DNA of 42,404 nt, taken from contig JBHHZJ010000017.1 of assembly GCA_046758005.1 (NCBI GenBank), positions 1 to 42,404 of the forward strand, given 5' to 3'. Positions within the stretch are counted from its first letter, which is position 1, and every line of letters begins with the position of its first letter. Below the pieces are notes generated by a model. That model did no database searches, was not told the DNA's origin, and was given only the letters and a program-made list of their open reading frames with translations. This document shows positions 35,332 through 42,404 of this stretch, piece by piece. Source of the stretch: JBHHZJ01 sp046758005 (lineage in GTDB: Bacteria > Pseudomonadota > Alphaproteobacteria > Kiloniellales > J153). A program made the position numbers and the translations under genes.

Positions 35332-37975
35332 TGACGACACGGTTCCTGACCACGATGACCTTGCGCGGCGGCTTGCCGCCCATGGCGCGCCGGACTCCGG
35401 GCTCGGCGAGCGCGGTGCGTTCGGCCTGTTCGTCGTCGGCGTCGCGGGGCATGGCGATGGTCGCGCGCAGGCGGCCGTTGACCTGAACCGCCATGGTCAC
35501 CGAGTCCTCGACGACGAGCGCCGGATCCGCGTGCGGCCACGGCAGGTTGGCCAGCAGTTCGGCGTGGCCGAGGCGCTGCCAAAGCTCCTCGGCCAGATGA
35601 GGCATCATCGGCCCGATCAGGCGGGCCAGCACCTCGAAGCCCTCGCGCAGCGCCCAGCGCTCGTCGGCGCCCAGCGGCTGCGGCGCGCCGCCGTCCGGCC
35701 CGGCGCGCGCGGCGAGGAAGTCGGCGAGCGCGTTGCTCAGCTCGTGGACCCGGGCGACGGCGCGGTTGAAACGGAAACGTTCGATATCCTCGGTCGCCGC
35801 CTCGATCGCCTTGTGGCTGGCGCGGCGCAGGGCGAGCGCGGCCTCGCGCACGACCGCGGGCGCGGGCGCCGCCGGCGGCGGCAGGTCGTCCAGATGTTCG
35901 TTCACCAGGCGCCAGAGGCGCTGGACGAAACGGTGGGCGCCCTCGATGCCGGCCGCGGTCCATTCCAGGTCGCGGTCCGGCGGGCTGTCCGAAAGCATGA
36001 ACCAGCGCGCGGTGTCGGCGCCGTAGGTCTCGATGATCCGCGCCGGGTCGACCGTGTTGTTCTTGGACTTGCTCATTTTCTCCGAGCGGCCCACGATCAC
36101 CGGCCGCCCGTCCGGCGTTACGACCTTGCCGGCGGCATCGCGCGTCACCTGGTCCGGGGACAGCCACGCCCCGTCCGGGCCGCGGTAGGTCTCGTGGCAG
36201 ATCATGCCCTGGGTGAACAGGCCGGCGAACGGTTCGTCCACGGCCAGATAGCCGCAGCGCTTGAGCGCGCGGGTGAAGAAGCGCGCGTACAAGAGATGCA
36301 GCACCGCGTGCTCGATGCCGCCGATGTACTGGTCGACCGGCAGCCAGGCCTCGACCGCGGCGGGCTCCAACGCCGTGTCCGCCCGCGGGCTGCAGAAGCG
36401 GGCGAAGTACCAGGACGATTCGACGAAGGTGTCGAAGGTGTCGGTCTCGCGCCGGGCCGGCTTTCCGCACGACGGGCAGTCGACGTGCTTCCACGTCGGA
36501 TGGCGCTCGAGCGGATTGCCGGGTCTGTCGAAATCGATGTCCTCCGGGAGCTCCACGGGCAGGTCGGCTTCGCGCGCCGGGACGATGCCGCACGCCGCGC
36601 AGTGTATGACCGGAATCGGGCATCCCCAATAGCGCTGACGCGACACGCCCCAGTCGCGCAGGCGGTACTGCACGGCGCCCTCGCCGTCGCCCTGGTCTTG
36701 CAGGCGCCTGATTGCCGCCGCCTTCGCGTCCTCGACGCCGAGGCCGTTCAAGAATGCGGAATTGAACGCCGTCCCCTCGCCCACGTAGGCCTCCTCGGCG
36801 ATGGCGTACGTGTCCGGAACCGCGTCCGGCGGCAGGATGACCGGGATCACCGGCAACCCGTATTTGCGGGCGAACTCCAGGTCGCGCTGGTCGTGTGCCG
36901 GACAGCCGAAAATTGCCCCGGTCCCGTATTCCATAAGCACGAAGTTGGCGACGTACACCGGCAGGTCGTGACCGGCGATGAAGGGATGCTTCGCCCGCAC
37001 CGCCGTCTCGATGCCCTGCTTTTCCGCGGTCTCGATCGCCTCCTCGCTTGTGCCGAGGCGGTTGCACTCGGCGATGAAGGCGGCCAGCGCCGGGTCGTCC
37101 ACGGCCAACGCCGCCGCGAGGGGATGGTTCGGCGAGACCGCGCAGAACGAGGCGCCGAACAGCGTGTCCGGCCGCGTCGTGAAGACTTCGAGCCGGTCGG
37201 CGCAGCCTCTCGGCTGACCGGACAGGCGGAAGAACACCCGCGCGCCCTCGGAGCGGCCGATCCAGTTCTGCTGCATCAGGCGCACCTTCTCCGGCCAGCG
37301 CTCGAGCCCGCCGAGGCCCGCGAGCAACTGCTCCGCGAACGCGGTGATGCGGAAGAACCACTGCGCGAGCAGGCGTTTCTCGACCGGCGCCCCGGAGCGC
37401 CAGCCGCGCCCGTCGATGACCTGTTCGTTGGCCAGCACGGTCTGATCCACGGGGTCCCAGTTAACCCAGGACTCCTTGCGGTAGGCCAGGCCCGCCTTCA
37501 GGAAATCGAGAAACATCTTCTGTTCGTGCCGGTAGTACTCGGGATGGCACGTGGCGATCTCGCGGCCCCAGTCGATCGACAGCCCCATGCCCTTGAGCTG
37601 TTCGCGCATGACGGCGATGTTCTCGTACGTCCACTTGCGCGGGTGGATGCCCTTCGACATGGCGGCGTTCTCCGCCGGGAGGCCGAAGGCGTCCCAACCC
37701 ATCGGGTGCAGCACCCTGAACCCGCGGGCGCGCTTGTAGCGGGCGATCACGTCGCCGATCGTGTAATTGCGCACGTGGCCCATGTGGATGCGCCCGGAGG
37801 GGTAGGGGAACATCTCCAGGACGTAGTACTTGGGCCGGGCGGGGTCGCCGGCGTCGGCGACGGCGAAGCAGCCGGCGCGCTCCCAGGCGGCCTGCCATTT
37901 CGCCTCGGTTTCCTTGACGTTGTAGCGGCTCATGCTTGGGTTCGGACGGTACGGATGCAGGCCGGCCTCGGTCAT
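35318..37975 (-). CDS. leuS: Leucyl-tRNA synthetase LeuS
   Basis: LeuS charges tRNA-Leu. The reading from ATG 37975 gives 885 residues; an ATG at 37933 (MSRYNVKETEAKWQ) gives 871 and begins where the conserved part starts, so it is a serious alternative. The HIGH-type motif is PYPSGRIHMGH (57-67), the editing domain shows FTTRPDTLFGASF and the zinc/insert regions, and EKMSKSKNNTV is the KMSKS loop. The C-terminal anticodon-binding and tRNA-arm domains are intact. It lies 101 bp after the DUF3576 gene on the same strand. Confidence 0.96.
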   Translation of the reverse strand: MTEAGLHPYRPNPSMSRYNVKETEAKWQAAWERAGCFAVADAGDPARPKYYVLEMFPYPSGRIHMGHVRNYTIGDVIARYKRARGFRVLHPMGWDAFGLPAENAAMSKGIHPRKWTYENIAVMREQLKGMGLSIDWGREIATCHPEYYRHEQKMFLDFLKAGLAYRKESWVNWDPVDQTVLANEQVIDGRGWRSGAPVEKRLLAQWFFRITAFAEQLLAGLGGLERWPEKVRLMQQNWIGRSEGARVFFRLSGQPRGCADRLEVFTTRPDTLFGASFCAVSPNHPLAAALAVDDPALAAFIAECNRLGTSEEAIETAEKQGIETAVRAKHPFIAGHDLPVYVANFVLMEYGTGAIFGCPAHDQRDLEFARKYGLPVIPVILPPDAVPDTYAIAEEAYVGEGTAFNSAFLNGLGVEDAKAAAIRRLQDQGDGEGAVQYRLRDWGVSRQRYWGCPIPVIHCAACGIVPAREADLPVELPEDIDFDRPGNPLERHPTWKHVDCPSCGKPARRETDTFDTFVESSWYFARFCSPRADTALEPAAVEAWLPVDQYIGGIEHAVLHLLYARFFTRALKRCGYLAVDEPFAGLFTQGMICHETYRGPDGAWLSPDQVTRDAAGKVVTPDGRPVIVGRSEKMSKSKNNTVDPARIIETYGADTARWFMLSDSPPDRDLEWTAAGIEGAHRFVQRLWRLVNEHLDDLPPPAAPAPAVVREAALALRRASHKAIEAATEDIERFRFNRAVARVHELSNALADFLAARAGPDGGAPQPLGADERWALREGFEVLARLIGPMMPHLAEELWQRLGHAELLANLPWPHADPALVVEDSVTMAVQVNGRLRATIAMPRDADDEQAERTALAEPGVRRAMGGKPPRKVIVVRNRVVNVVV

Positions 37976-38076
37976 GGCGCGGCGCCTTTGGCCGCGATGG
38001 TCTCTGGCGCGACGAACCGGGCGGCCGGCGCCGCGGGCGCGCTCCTGGACGCCTTGTCTTCGGCCGGCCGCGGCAC

Positions 38077-38640
38077 CTATTCCAGGCCGGCCACGCGGAG
38101 CTGGCGGGCGCGCGTGAGGATGGCGTTTTCCAAATCGATGGCGGTATTCTGCTCCACCTTTGCGTCGGTCCACGCGCCGTCGCCGTTCTGCACCTGACGG
38201 AACACGGCCGCGCGCACGCCGTCGGCGCGCAGGTCGCGGCCGAGGATGTAGACCGTGACCTTGAAGCGCTCGGACTGCGTTTCCGGCGGCGAGTACCAAT
38301 CCGTGATGATGACGCCGCCGAACGGGTCGGCCGAGGCGAGCGGCATGAACGAGATGGTGTCGAGCGAAGCGCGCCAGAGGAAGCTGTTGACCCCGATTCC
38401 CCCGCCGCCTTGGCCCTGCTGGGGGGCCTCGTCGCCACCGAGGAATGAGAGCCCGCCGGGCCCGAAAATGCTGCCCGGCTCGTCGTAGGCGGTGCCGGTT
38501 CCCGTTCGGTTGGCGCGCCGGTTGTAGTCGGTGGGATACTGCGTGTTCGGATCCGCGTAGGCGCAGGCGGCGAGCATCGCGGCCGCCAGCCCGACGACGC
38601 ATGCGCGCCGCAATTTGGTGACGTTATCCCCGCTCTTCAT
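38077..38640 (-). CDS. DUF3576 domain lipoprotein
   Basis: The 187-residue product has a signal peptide with lipobox LAAC (Cys26), a disordered Gly/Gln-rich stretch, and the DUF3576 core GVNSFLWRASLDTISFMPLASADPFGGVIITDWYSPPETQSERFKVTVYILGRDLRADGVRAAVFRQ. Such lipoproteins are commonly found just upstream of leuS in alphaproteobacteria, but no function is known. A GTG at 38649 is an alternative start. Confidence 0.92.
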   Translation of the reverse strand: MKSGDNVTKLRRACVVGLAAAMLAACAYADPNTQYPTDYNRRANRTGTGTAYDEPGSIFGPGGLSFLGGDEAPQQGQGGGGIGVNSFLWRASLDTISFMPLASADPFGGVIITDWYSPPETQSERFKVTVYILGRDLRADGVRAAVFRQVQNGDGAWTDAKVEQNTAIDLENAILTRARQLRVAGLE

Positions 38641-38825
38641 GACAAGCACCGCTGTCCGTTGGGTCTCGAGGGATCGACCCGCGCCCCGGCCGCCGCTCGG
38701 ACACGCTCTGCCGGGCGTTTCGGCGCGAGGCGCGCGCGGCCGACACCCTCGTATTTTTTTCGTTCCGACTGAATAGCGCGAAAGACGGCGTTTCGCAATG
38801 TTTCTGGCGCCCTGTCAGCGCCCCG

Positions 38826-40019
38826 TCAGCGCTCCCAGCCGAACGCCTCGGCCATGTCCTTGGGGATCAACTCCCAGGCGCGCCGGCGCTGCGCCTCGGT
38901 GAACACGCTACGCCACTCGTCGAGCTGGCCCTTGCGCAGGTGTACGACCTCCGCCTCCGCGTCGGCCGCGAAGCGGTCCCGGGGGATGCCGTAAAAGTCG
39001 AGCGCCTGTGTGAAATAAGCCTCGGGGCGGGTGCGGAAGGATTCGAAACTGAGGAACAGCACCGAGACCGGCCTCCCGGGATCGTCCGCCACGTCGCGCC
39101 AGTCCTGCAGGAATTCGATCAGGCGCGGCAGATAGTTCTCGATGCACCAGTCGAGCTGCGCGCCGAGGTCGCGGGCGAGCACGCCCGCCGGCGGGACGAT
39201 CTTGCGCCACAGCGGCGCCATCAGGCGCAGATTGATGTCCTCGCGCGCGAAGTGCGCCCACGAGAGCGTCGCCTGCCGCGGGTCGCGGTGGTGCACGATC
39301 AGCCGCTCGATGCCGCTGCGCGCGAGCGTGGCCAGGTTGTGTTCGTTCGCCGAGATGTGCTCCTTGACCACGACGCCGCCCTTGGCGGCCTCGGCCACAC
39401 GCGAGGGCACCAGGCAGCAGTCGGGAAACAGGCCCAGCGACAGGTAGCACTGGGCCAGGCCCAGGCCTTCGGCGAGCTTGTTCCAGATGCTTTCGCTCGC
39501 CGACTTGGGCAAGGTGGAGATCACGATCGTCGGCAGCCCGCGCTCGAGCGCGGCCTGGCGCCGGGCGCCGAATTCCTGCGGGTTGATGCGGATCGGGTTG
39601 AGCGGGATCTCGAGGGCCTCGATCGCCGCCTCGGCCTCCCCAACGCGGCCGTGCGCGAGCAGGAGGTTGACCAGCGCGGCCCGTGCCGCGCTGTCCGCGG
39701 CCTGGCGCTGGACCGCGGCGCGCGCCAGGTCGATCGCGCGCTCCAGATATTGCCGGGCGTCGCGGTCGCGACCTTCGCGAAACGCGATGGAGGCGAGCAG
39801 GGCCAGCGATTCGGCGTGATCGGGCGCCGCGCGCACGATGCGCTCGTAGATTTCGCGGGCCTCGTCCAGCGCACCGTCTATGTGTTTGCGCCGGGCCAGC
39901 GCGAAGGCCTGCGGAACGGATACGGTTTGCGTGGTCTTTTGCGGCTGCTCCACGGCGAGTCTCGCACGCTCAAAATGCCCCACGCTCGGGGCCGGCGGAG
40001 TATGTCGGAGTTTCTCCAA
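38826..40019 (-). CDS. TPR-repeat sulfotransferase
   Basis: The 397-residue reading has an N-terminal tetratricopeptide-like region (about 40-135: ARRKHIDGALDEAREIYERIVRAAPDHAESLALLASIAFREG) and a C-terminal PAPS-dependent sulfotransferase domain with the 5'-phosphosulfate loop STLPKSASES (168-177), 3'-phosphate-binding HRDPRQATLSW (244-254) and the RKGQLDEW segment (362-369; family consensus RKGxxGDW). The start is uncertain: TTG at 40019, or GTG at 39983 or 39953, none with a strong ribosome site. The sulfated substrate is unknown. It is divergent from the peroxiredoxin-like/hydroxylase gene. Confidence 0.88.
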   Translation of the reverse strand: MEKLRHTPPAPSVGHFERARLAVEQPQKTTQTVSVPQAFALARRKHIDGALDEAREIYERIVRAAPDHAESLALLASIAFREGRDRDARQYLERAIDLARAAVQRQAADSAARAALVNLLLAHGRVGEAEAAIEALEIPLNPIRINPQEFGARRQAALERGLPTIVISTLPKSASESIWNKLAEGLGLAQCYLSLGLFPDCCLVPSRVAEAAKGGVVVKEHISANEHNLATLARSGIERLIVHHRDPRQATLSWAHFAREDINLRLMAPLWRKIVPPAGVLARDLGAQLDWCIENYLPRLIEFLQDWRDVADDPGRPVSVLFLSFESFRTRPEAYFTQALDFYGIPRDRFAADAEAEVVHLRKGQLDEWRSVFTEAQRRRAWELIPKDMAEAFGWER

Positions 40020-40293
40020 CCCGGCAAGCGCGCCGGGGCGGTCGAGAAGGCCGCTGCGATGCCGTCCCGACCCGAACCAAACGCGGTAAGCCCGAACATT
40101 GTTCGCTCAAAATGCGCAATGCACATCCAGATAGTGCGTCCGTTGTTCGGTCCAAGCGAACAGTCGCGTCCAGGGCGGCGTGCGCCGAGCGAGGCGGATA
40201 TCGCGCCCGGGCGCACGGCGCCGCCGTTGTGCGCCATCGGGGGGGCTGCTAGATTCGCGGGCAATCCGTCGGAAAGGTTCGGGTTCTGGTGCG
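40020..40293. promoter_or_regulatory. Divergent intergenic region with CGAACA/TGTTCG palindromes
   Basis: No gene is credible here. Two palindromes share the same half-site: CGAACA-T-TGTTCG (40093-40105) and TGTTCG-N7-CGAACA (40144-40162), with centres 54 bp apart, about five helical turns. They lie between two divergent accessory genes, so they are plausible operators for a common regulator. Confidence 0.4.
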
Positions 40294-41442
40294 ATGGCGA
40301 TGACGCCTGCTTCCGGCGAGCCGCTCCGGCTCGAGGTGGGCGACCGCGTCCCGGACATGGGTTGGGTCGACCTCGGGGGTGCGCGCGTCTCGCTCGGTCA
40401 GTCCGCCCACGCGGGCCGCGTCACGGTCGTGTTCGTCTGTCCGTCGGCGGCGGGCGCGGCGCGCGAGCTGACGAAATTTCGCGACCTGCACGACAAGTTC
40501 CGCGCGCTCGAGGTTCAGGTCTTCGCGGTCACGTCCGACCCGGTTCCGGAAAGCGCGGCACTGGTCGAGAAACTCGAACTGCCGTTTCCGGTTCTGTTCG
40601 ACGCCGCGTTCGCGGGCGGCCGGGCGCTCGGCTTGATCGGGCCAGGCGCGGCTTCGCCGGAGGCCGTGGCCAAGGACAAGGGCGGGGCGTGGTGCACCGT
40701 GATCGTCGACCCGAACCAGCGCGTCGAGAAGATCTTCGGCCCGGGTGCCGAGGCCGGGCACGCGGTGGCGGCCTACGCCTACTGCGAAAAGCGCGCCGCC
40801 GGGCCGGGTCCCACGGTCGTGGGCATGCACGCGCCCGTGCTGATCGTGCCCAACGTGCTCAGCCGCGAACACTGCGCCCGCCTGATCCGATTCTGGGAAA
40901 CGGGGCAGCGTTACGAGGGCGGGGTGGCGAGCGCCGACCATGGCCGCAACGTTCCGCTCAGCAAGATCAAGGTGCGCGAGGACGTGGCCTTGCCCGACCT
41001 GGGCCCGGAGGCGCAAGAGCTGTTCGCGGTGTTCCGCAGGCGGCTGTTTCCCGAGGTCCGGAAGGCGCACAACTTCCGAATCACGCGCGCCGAGACACTG
41101 CGCGTGGGCTGCTACACGGCCAGCGAGGGCGGGCATTTTACGCTACACCGCGACGACACGACGCCGTATACGGCCCATCGGCGCTTCGCCATGTCGCTCA
41201 ACCTCAACGCCGGCGAGTACGAGGGGGGATACCTGCGCTTCCCCGAGTACGGGCCGCAACTCTATAGCCCGGACACGGGCGGCGCGGTGGTCTTCTCCTG
41301 CTCGTTGCTCCATGACGCGACGCGCGTGACCCGCGGCCGGCGTTTCGTGCTGCTCGGCTTCTTCTACGGGGAGGCCGAGCAGGCTCTGCGGGACCGGCTC
41401 GCCGCGCAAAGGCGGGCGGCCCCGGCGGGCCGGGCGTCCTGA
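40294..41442 (+). CDS. Peroxiredoxin-like / 2OG-Fe(II) prolyl-4-hydroxylase-type fusion protein
   Basis: Two domains are visible in 382 residues. Residues about 10-165 resemble an AhpC/TSA thioredoxin fold, with FVCPSAAGAARELTKFRDL carrying Cys49 where the peroxidatic cysteine of FVCPTE normally sits, although the preceding Thr of PxxxTxxC is missing. Residues about 180-360 form a prolyl-4-hydroxylase-like double-stranded beta-helix with Fe ligands H285xD287 in GGHFTLHRDDTTP, distal His340 in LLHDATRVTRG and Arg350 as likely 2-oxoglutarate anchor. Substrates are unknown. It has no signal peptide and is probably cytoplasmic. Confidence 0.87.
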   Translation: MAMTPASGEPLRLEVGDRVPDMGWVDLGGARVSLGQSAHAGRVTVVFVCPSAAGAARELTKFRDLHDKFRALEVQVFAVTSDPVPESAALVEKLELPFPVLFDAAFAGGRALGLIGPGAASPEAVAKDKGGAWCTVIVDPNQRVEKIFGPGAEAGHAVAAYAYCEKRAAGPGPTVVGMHAPVLIVPNVLSREHCARLIRFWETGQRYEGGVASADHGRNVPLSKIKVREDVALPDLGPEAQELFAVFRRRLFPEVRKAHNFRITRAETLRVGCYTASEGGHFTLHRDDTTPYTAHRRFAMSLNLNAGEYEGGYLRFPEYGPQLYSPDTGGAVVFSCSLLHDATRVTRGRRFVLLGFFYGEAEQALRDRLAAQRRAAPAGRAS

Positions 41443-41847
41443 GGTGCATCGGTCGCCCCACTCGATCCAGCGCGATAATTAGGACAAGGGCGGGAAGGAA
41501 CGCGAAGGTGTGGCCGAAACCTTCGACGTTGCGCGGCTGCGTGCGACTCCGCGGCCTGCGTTCGTCGCACGACGTGTCCTTTCCGCCACACCTCGTCCTG
41601 GTGCCGTGGCCGCTTTGTTACGACAGACCAAATGGGCTGTGGCAAAAATGCTACGGTGTTGACTCTTTGACACGAAACAGGTGCGCGCTCGCTTGACGCG
41701 GGCGCCGTTTTTCCGGCTTTATCACGGGGTCTTTCCTGAGTTTTCGGTTCCTTTGGGGGGACATGCGAGTCTGTGACGCGTGTTGCTGAAAGCGCACTGC
41801 AGGGATTCAACAGGCAAACAAACAATTCGGAGAGAGGCGGAGACACG
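41443..41847. other. Gene-free region before porin, with nested inverted repeats
   Basis: These 405 bp have no credible gene. They contain an arm pair AGGTGTGGCCGAAA (41506-41519) with TTTCCGCCACACCT (41580-41593), 13 of 14 complementary; inside it CGTGCGAC (41540-41547) with GTCGCACG (41564-41571); and a competing hairpin CGAAGGT (41503-41509) with ACCTTCG (41519-41525). Further on are three TTGAC-type sequences (41659, 41667, 41693), of which 41693 has CTTTAT at 41717-41722 as a weak -10 partner. Confidence 0.5.
41693..41722 (+). promoter_or_regulatory. Possible porin promoter
   Basis: TTGACG (41693-41698) and CTTTAT (41717-41722) are 18 bp apart. The match is moderate; it would give the porin mRNA a leader of about 120 nt. 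Confidence 0.3.
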
Positions 41848-42404
41848 ATGAGGAAGGAATTTCTTCTGGGCACAACGGCCCTTCTTGTGGGGGCGGTGGC
41901 CATGCCGGACTACGTTTCGGCGGAGGAGCCGCTGCGGCTGCAAGTGCACGGCTTCAAGAACGAGTTCTTCTCCGTCGGTAGCGTGGACTCGGACGTGGGG
42001 GACTTCAACAACACCGGCGAGTTCAGCGAAGGCGAGATCCAATTCCGCGGCGAGACCGCGCTCGACAACGGCCTGACCGTCGGCGTCCAGGTCGAGCTCG
42101 AAGCCGACTCCCGGGGCGACCAGATCGACGAGGCCTACGCTTACGTCAAGGGCGACTTCGGCAAGATCGTGGCCGGCGGCGAGAACCTGGCCAACTACAA
42201 CACCTTCTGGGGCGTGGTCGCGCCGAGCGTGGGCGTACCGATCAACTCCGGCTGGATCACGGTCTGGGTGCCGCAGCCCGCGGGCTCGGGGCTCGGGTTC
42301 CGCTCGACCGGTCTGACCACCAACGTCGACGTCGGCAACGACGAAAACTCGATCAGCTACTACTCGCCGCGCTTCGCCGGCTTCCAGTTCACGGGCGGTT
42401 ACGC
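41848..42404 (+). CDS. Outer-membrane porin (3' end cut by window)
   Basis: The visible 185 residues start with a signal peptide (KEFLLGTTALLVGAVAMPDYVSA, probable cleavage after Ala25), followed by alternating beta-strand sequence with the alphaproteobacterial porin pattern: RLQVHGFKNEFFSV, EIQFRGETALDNGLTVGVQVELEAD, DEAYAYVKGDFGKIVAGGENLANY, and NSISYYSPRFAGFQFTGGYA. GGAG lies before the ATG at 41848. Gram-negative porins of this type (Porin_4-like) form 16-stranded diffusion channels. The gene continues beyond the window; specificity cannot be told. Confidence 0.92.
   Translation, partial: MRKEFLLGTTALLVGAVAMPDYVSAEEPLRLQVHGFKNEFFSVGSVDSDVGDFNNTGEFSEGEIQFRGETALDNGLTVGVQVELEADSRGDQIDEAYAYVKGDFGKIVAGGENLANYNTFWGVVAPSVGVPINSGWITVWVPQPAGSGLGFRSTGLTTNVDVGNDENSISYYSPRFAGFQFTGGY

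Noticed and set aside
35531..38197. Plus-strand open frame of 888 codons opposite leuS
   Set aside because: leuS on the minus strand is intact with all motifs; the antisense frame is a GC-driven shadow.
38754..38760. T-run as an intrinsic terminator
   Set aside because: No plus-strand gene ends upstream and no stable stem precedes the run; on the minus strand it reads as an A-run.
40093..40162. CGAACA/TGTTCG sites as LexA (SOS) boxes
   Set aside because: The alphaproteobacterial LexA box is a direct GTTC-N7-GTTC repeat; here the half-sites are inverted with other spacings.

Overview
The window is one continuous piece of a high-GC (roughly 65-70% over most genes) alphaproteobacterial chromosome. 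Gene content and order (hisBH-A-F beside hslVU; tim44/fxsA/secB; ppsR-maf-aroE-coaE-dnaQ; hemE-hemH-hemJ-rho; mnmE-mnmG-rsmG-parA-parB facing DUF3576-leuS-lptE-holA) are what I would expect near the replication origin of a Rhodospirillales-like bacterium. The placement is inference from synteny. Almost everything is core housekeeping, with a few accessory genes. I saw no rRNA, tRNA, CRISPR array or insertion sequence.

Layout. 1-2928 (-): histidine operon hisB-hisH-GNAT-hisA-hisF, with hisF cut by the window edge and an acetyltransferase inserted between hisH and hisA. 3092-4982 (+): hslV-hslU protease behind a good heat-shock-type promoter that would give an almost leaderless mRNA. 5093-9529 (-): lutA-lutB-lutC (lactate oxidation), smr, a GFA-type zinc protein and an XRE regulator. 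9625-11674 (-): mltA and a Tim44-like gene. 11835-13422 (+): fxsA, a histidine phosphatase and secB. 13447-17121 (-): ppsR-maf-aroE-coaE-dnaQ, tightly overlapping. 17122-17579: 458 bp with DnaA-box-like sequences and an AT-rich tract between ppsR and hemE, the arrangement known at the Caulobacter origin; this is my oriC candidate. 17580-21743 (+): hemE-hemH-hemJ-rho. 21744-22687: two dispersed-repeat hairpins and an HNH-like gene of lower GC. 22764-27107 (-): DUF255/thioredoxin-like protein, methyltransferase Ogt, dienelactone hydrolase and quinone oxidoreductase. 27237-33631 (+): a small DUF6489-like gene, then mnmE-mnmG-rsmG-parA-parB with two perfect parS palindromes, one between genes and one inside rsmG. 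33699-38640 (-): DUF3576 lipoprotein-leuS-lptE-holA. 38826-41442: a divergent pair, a TPR-sulfotransferase (-) and a peroxiredoxin-like/prolyl-4-hydroxylase fusion (+), separated by a region with paired CGAACA/TGTTCG palindromes. 41848 to end (+): a truncated porin preceded by a 405-bp region with nested inverted repeats.

How it fits together. The most coherent system is chromosome replication and segregation: candidate oriC at about 17.4 kb, ParA and ParB at 31.8-33.6 kb, parS at 29.07 and 31.19 kb, plus the replicative polymerase subunits epsilon (dnaQ) and delta (holA). The haem genes supply three late steps of protohaem synthesis. The least explained parts are the sulfotransferase/peroxiredoxin-hydroxylase pair with its palindromic intergenic region, the HNH-like gene next to rho, and the structured region before the porin.
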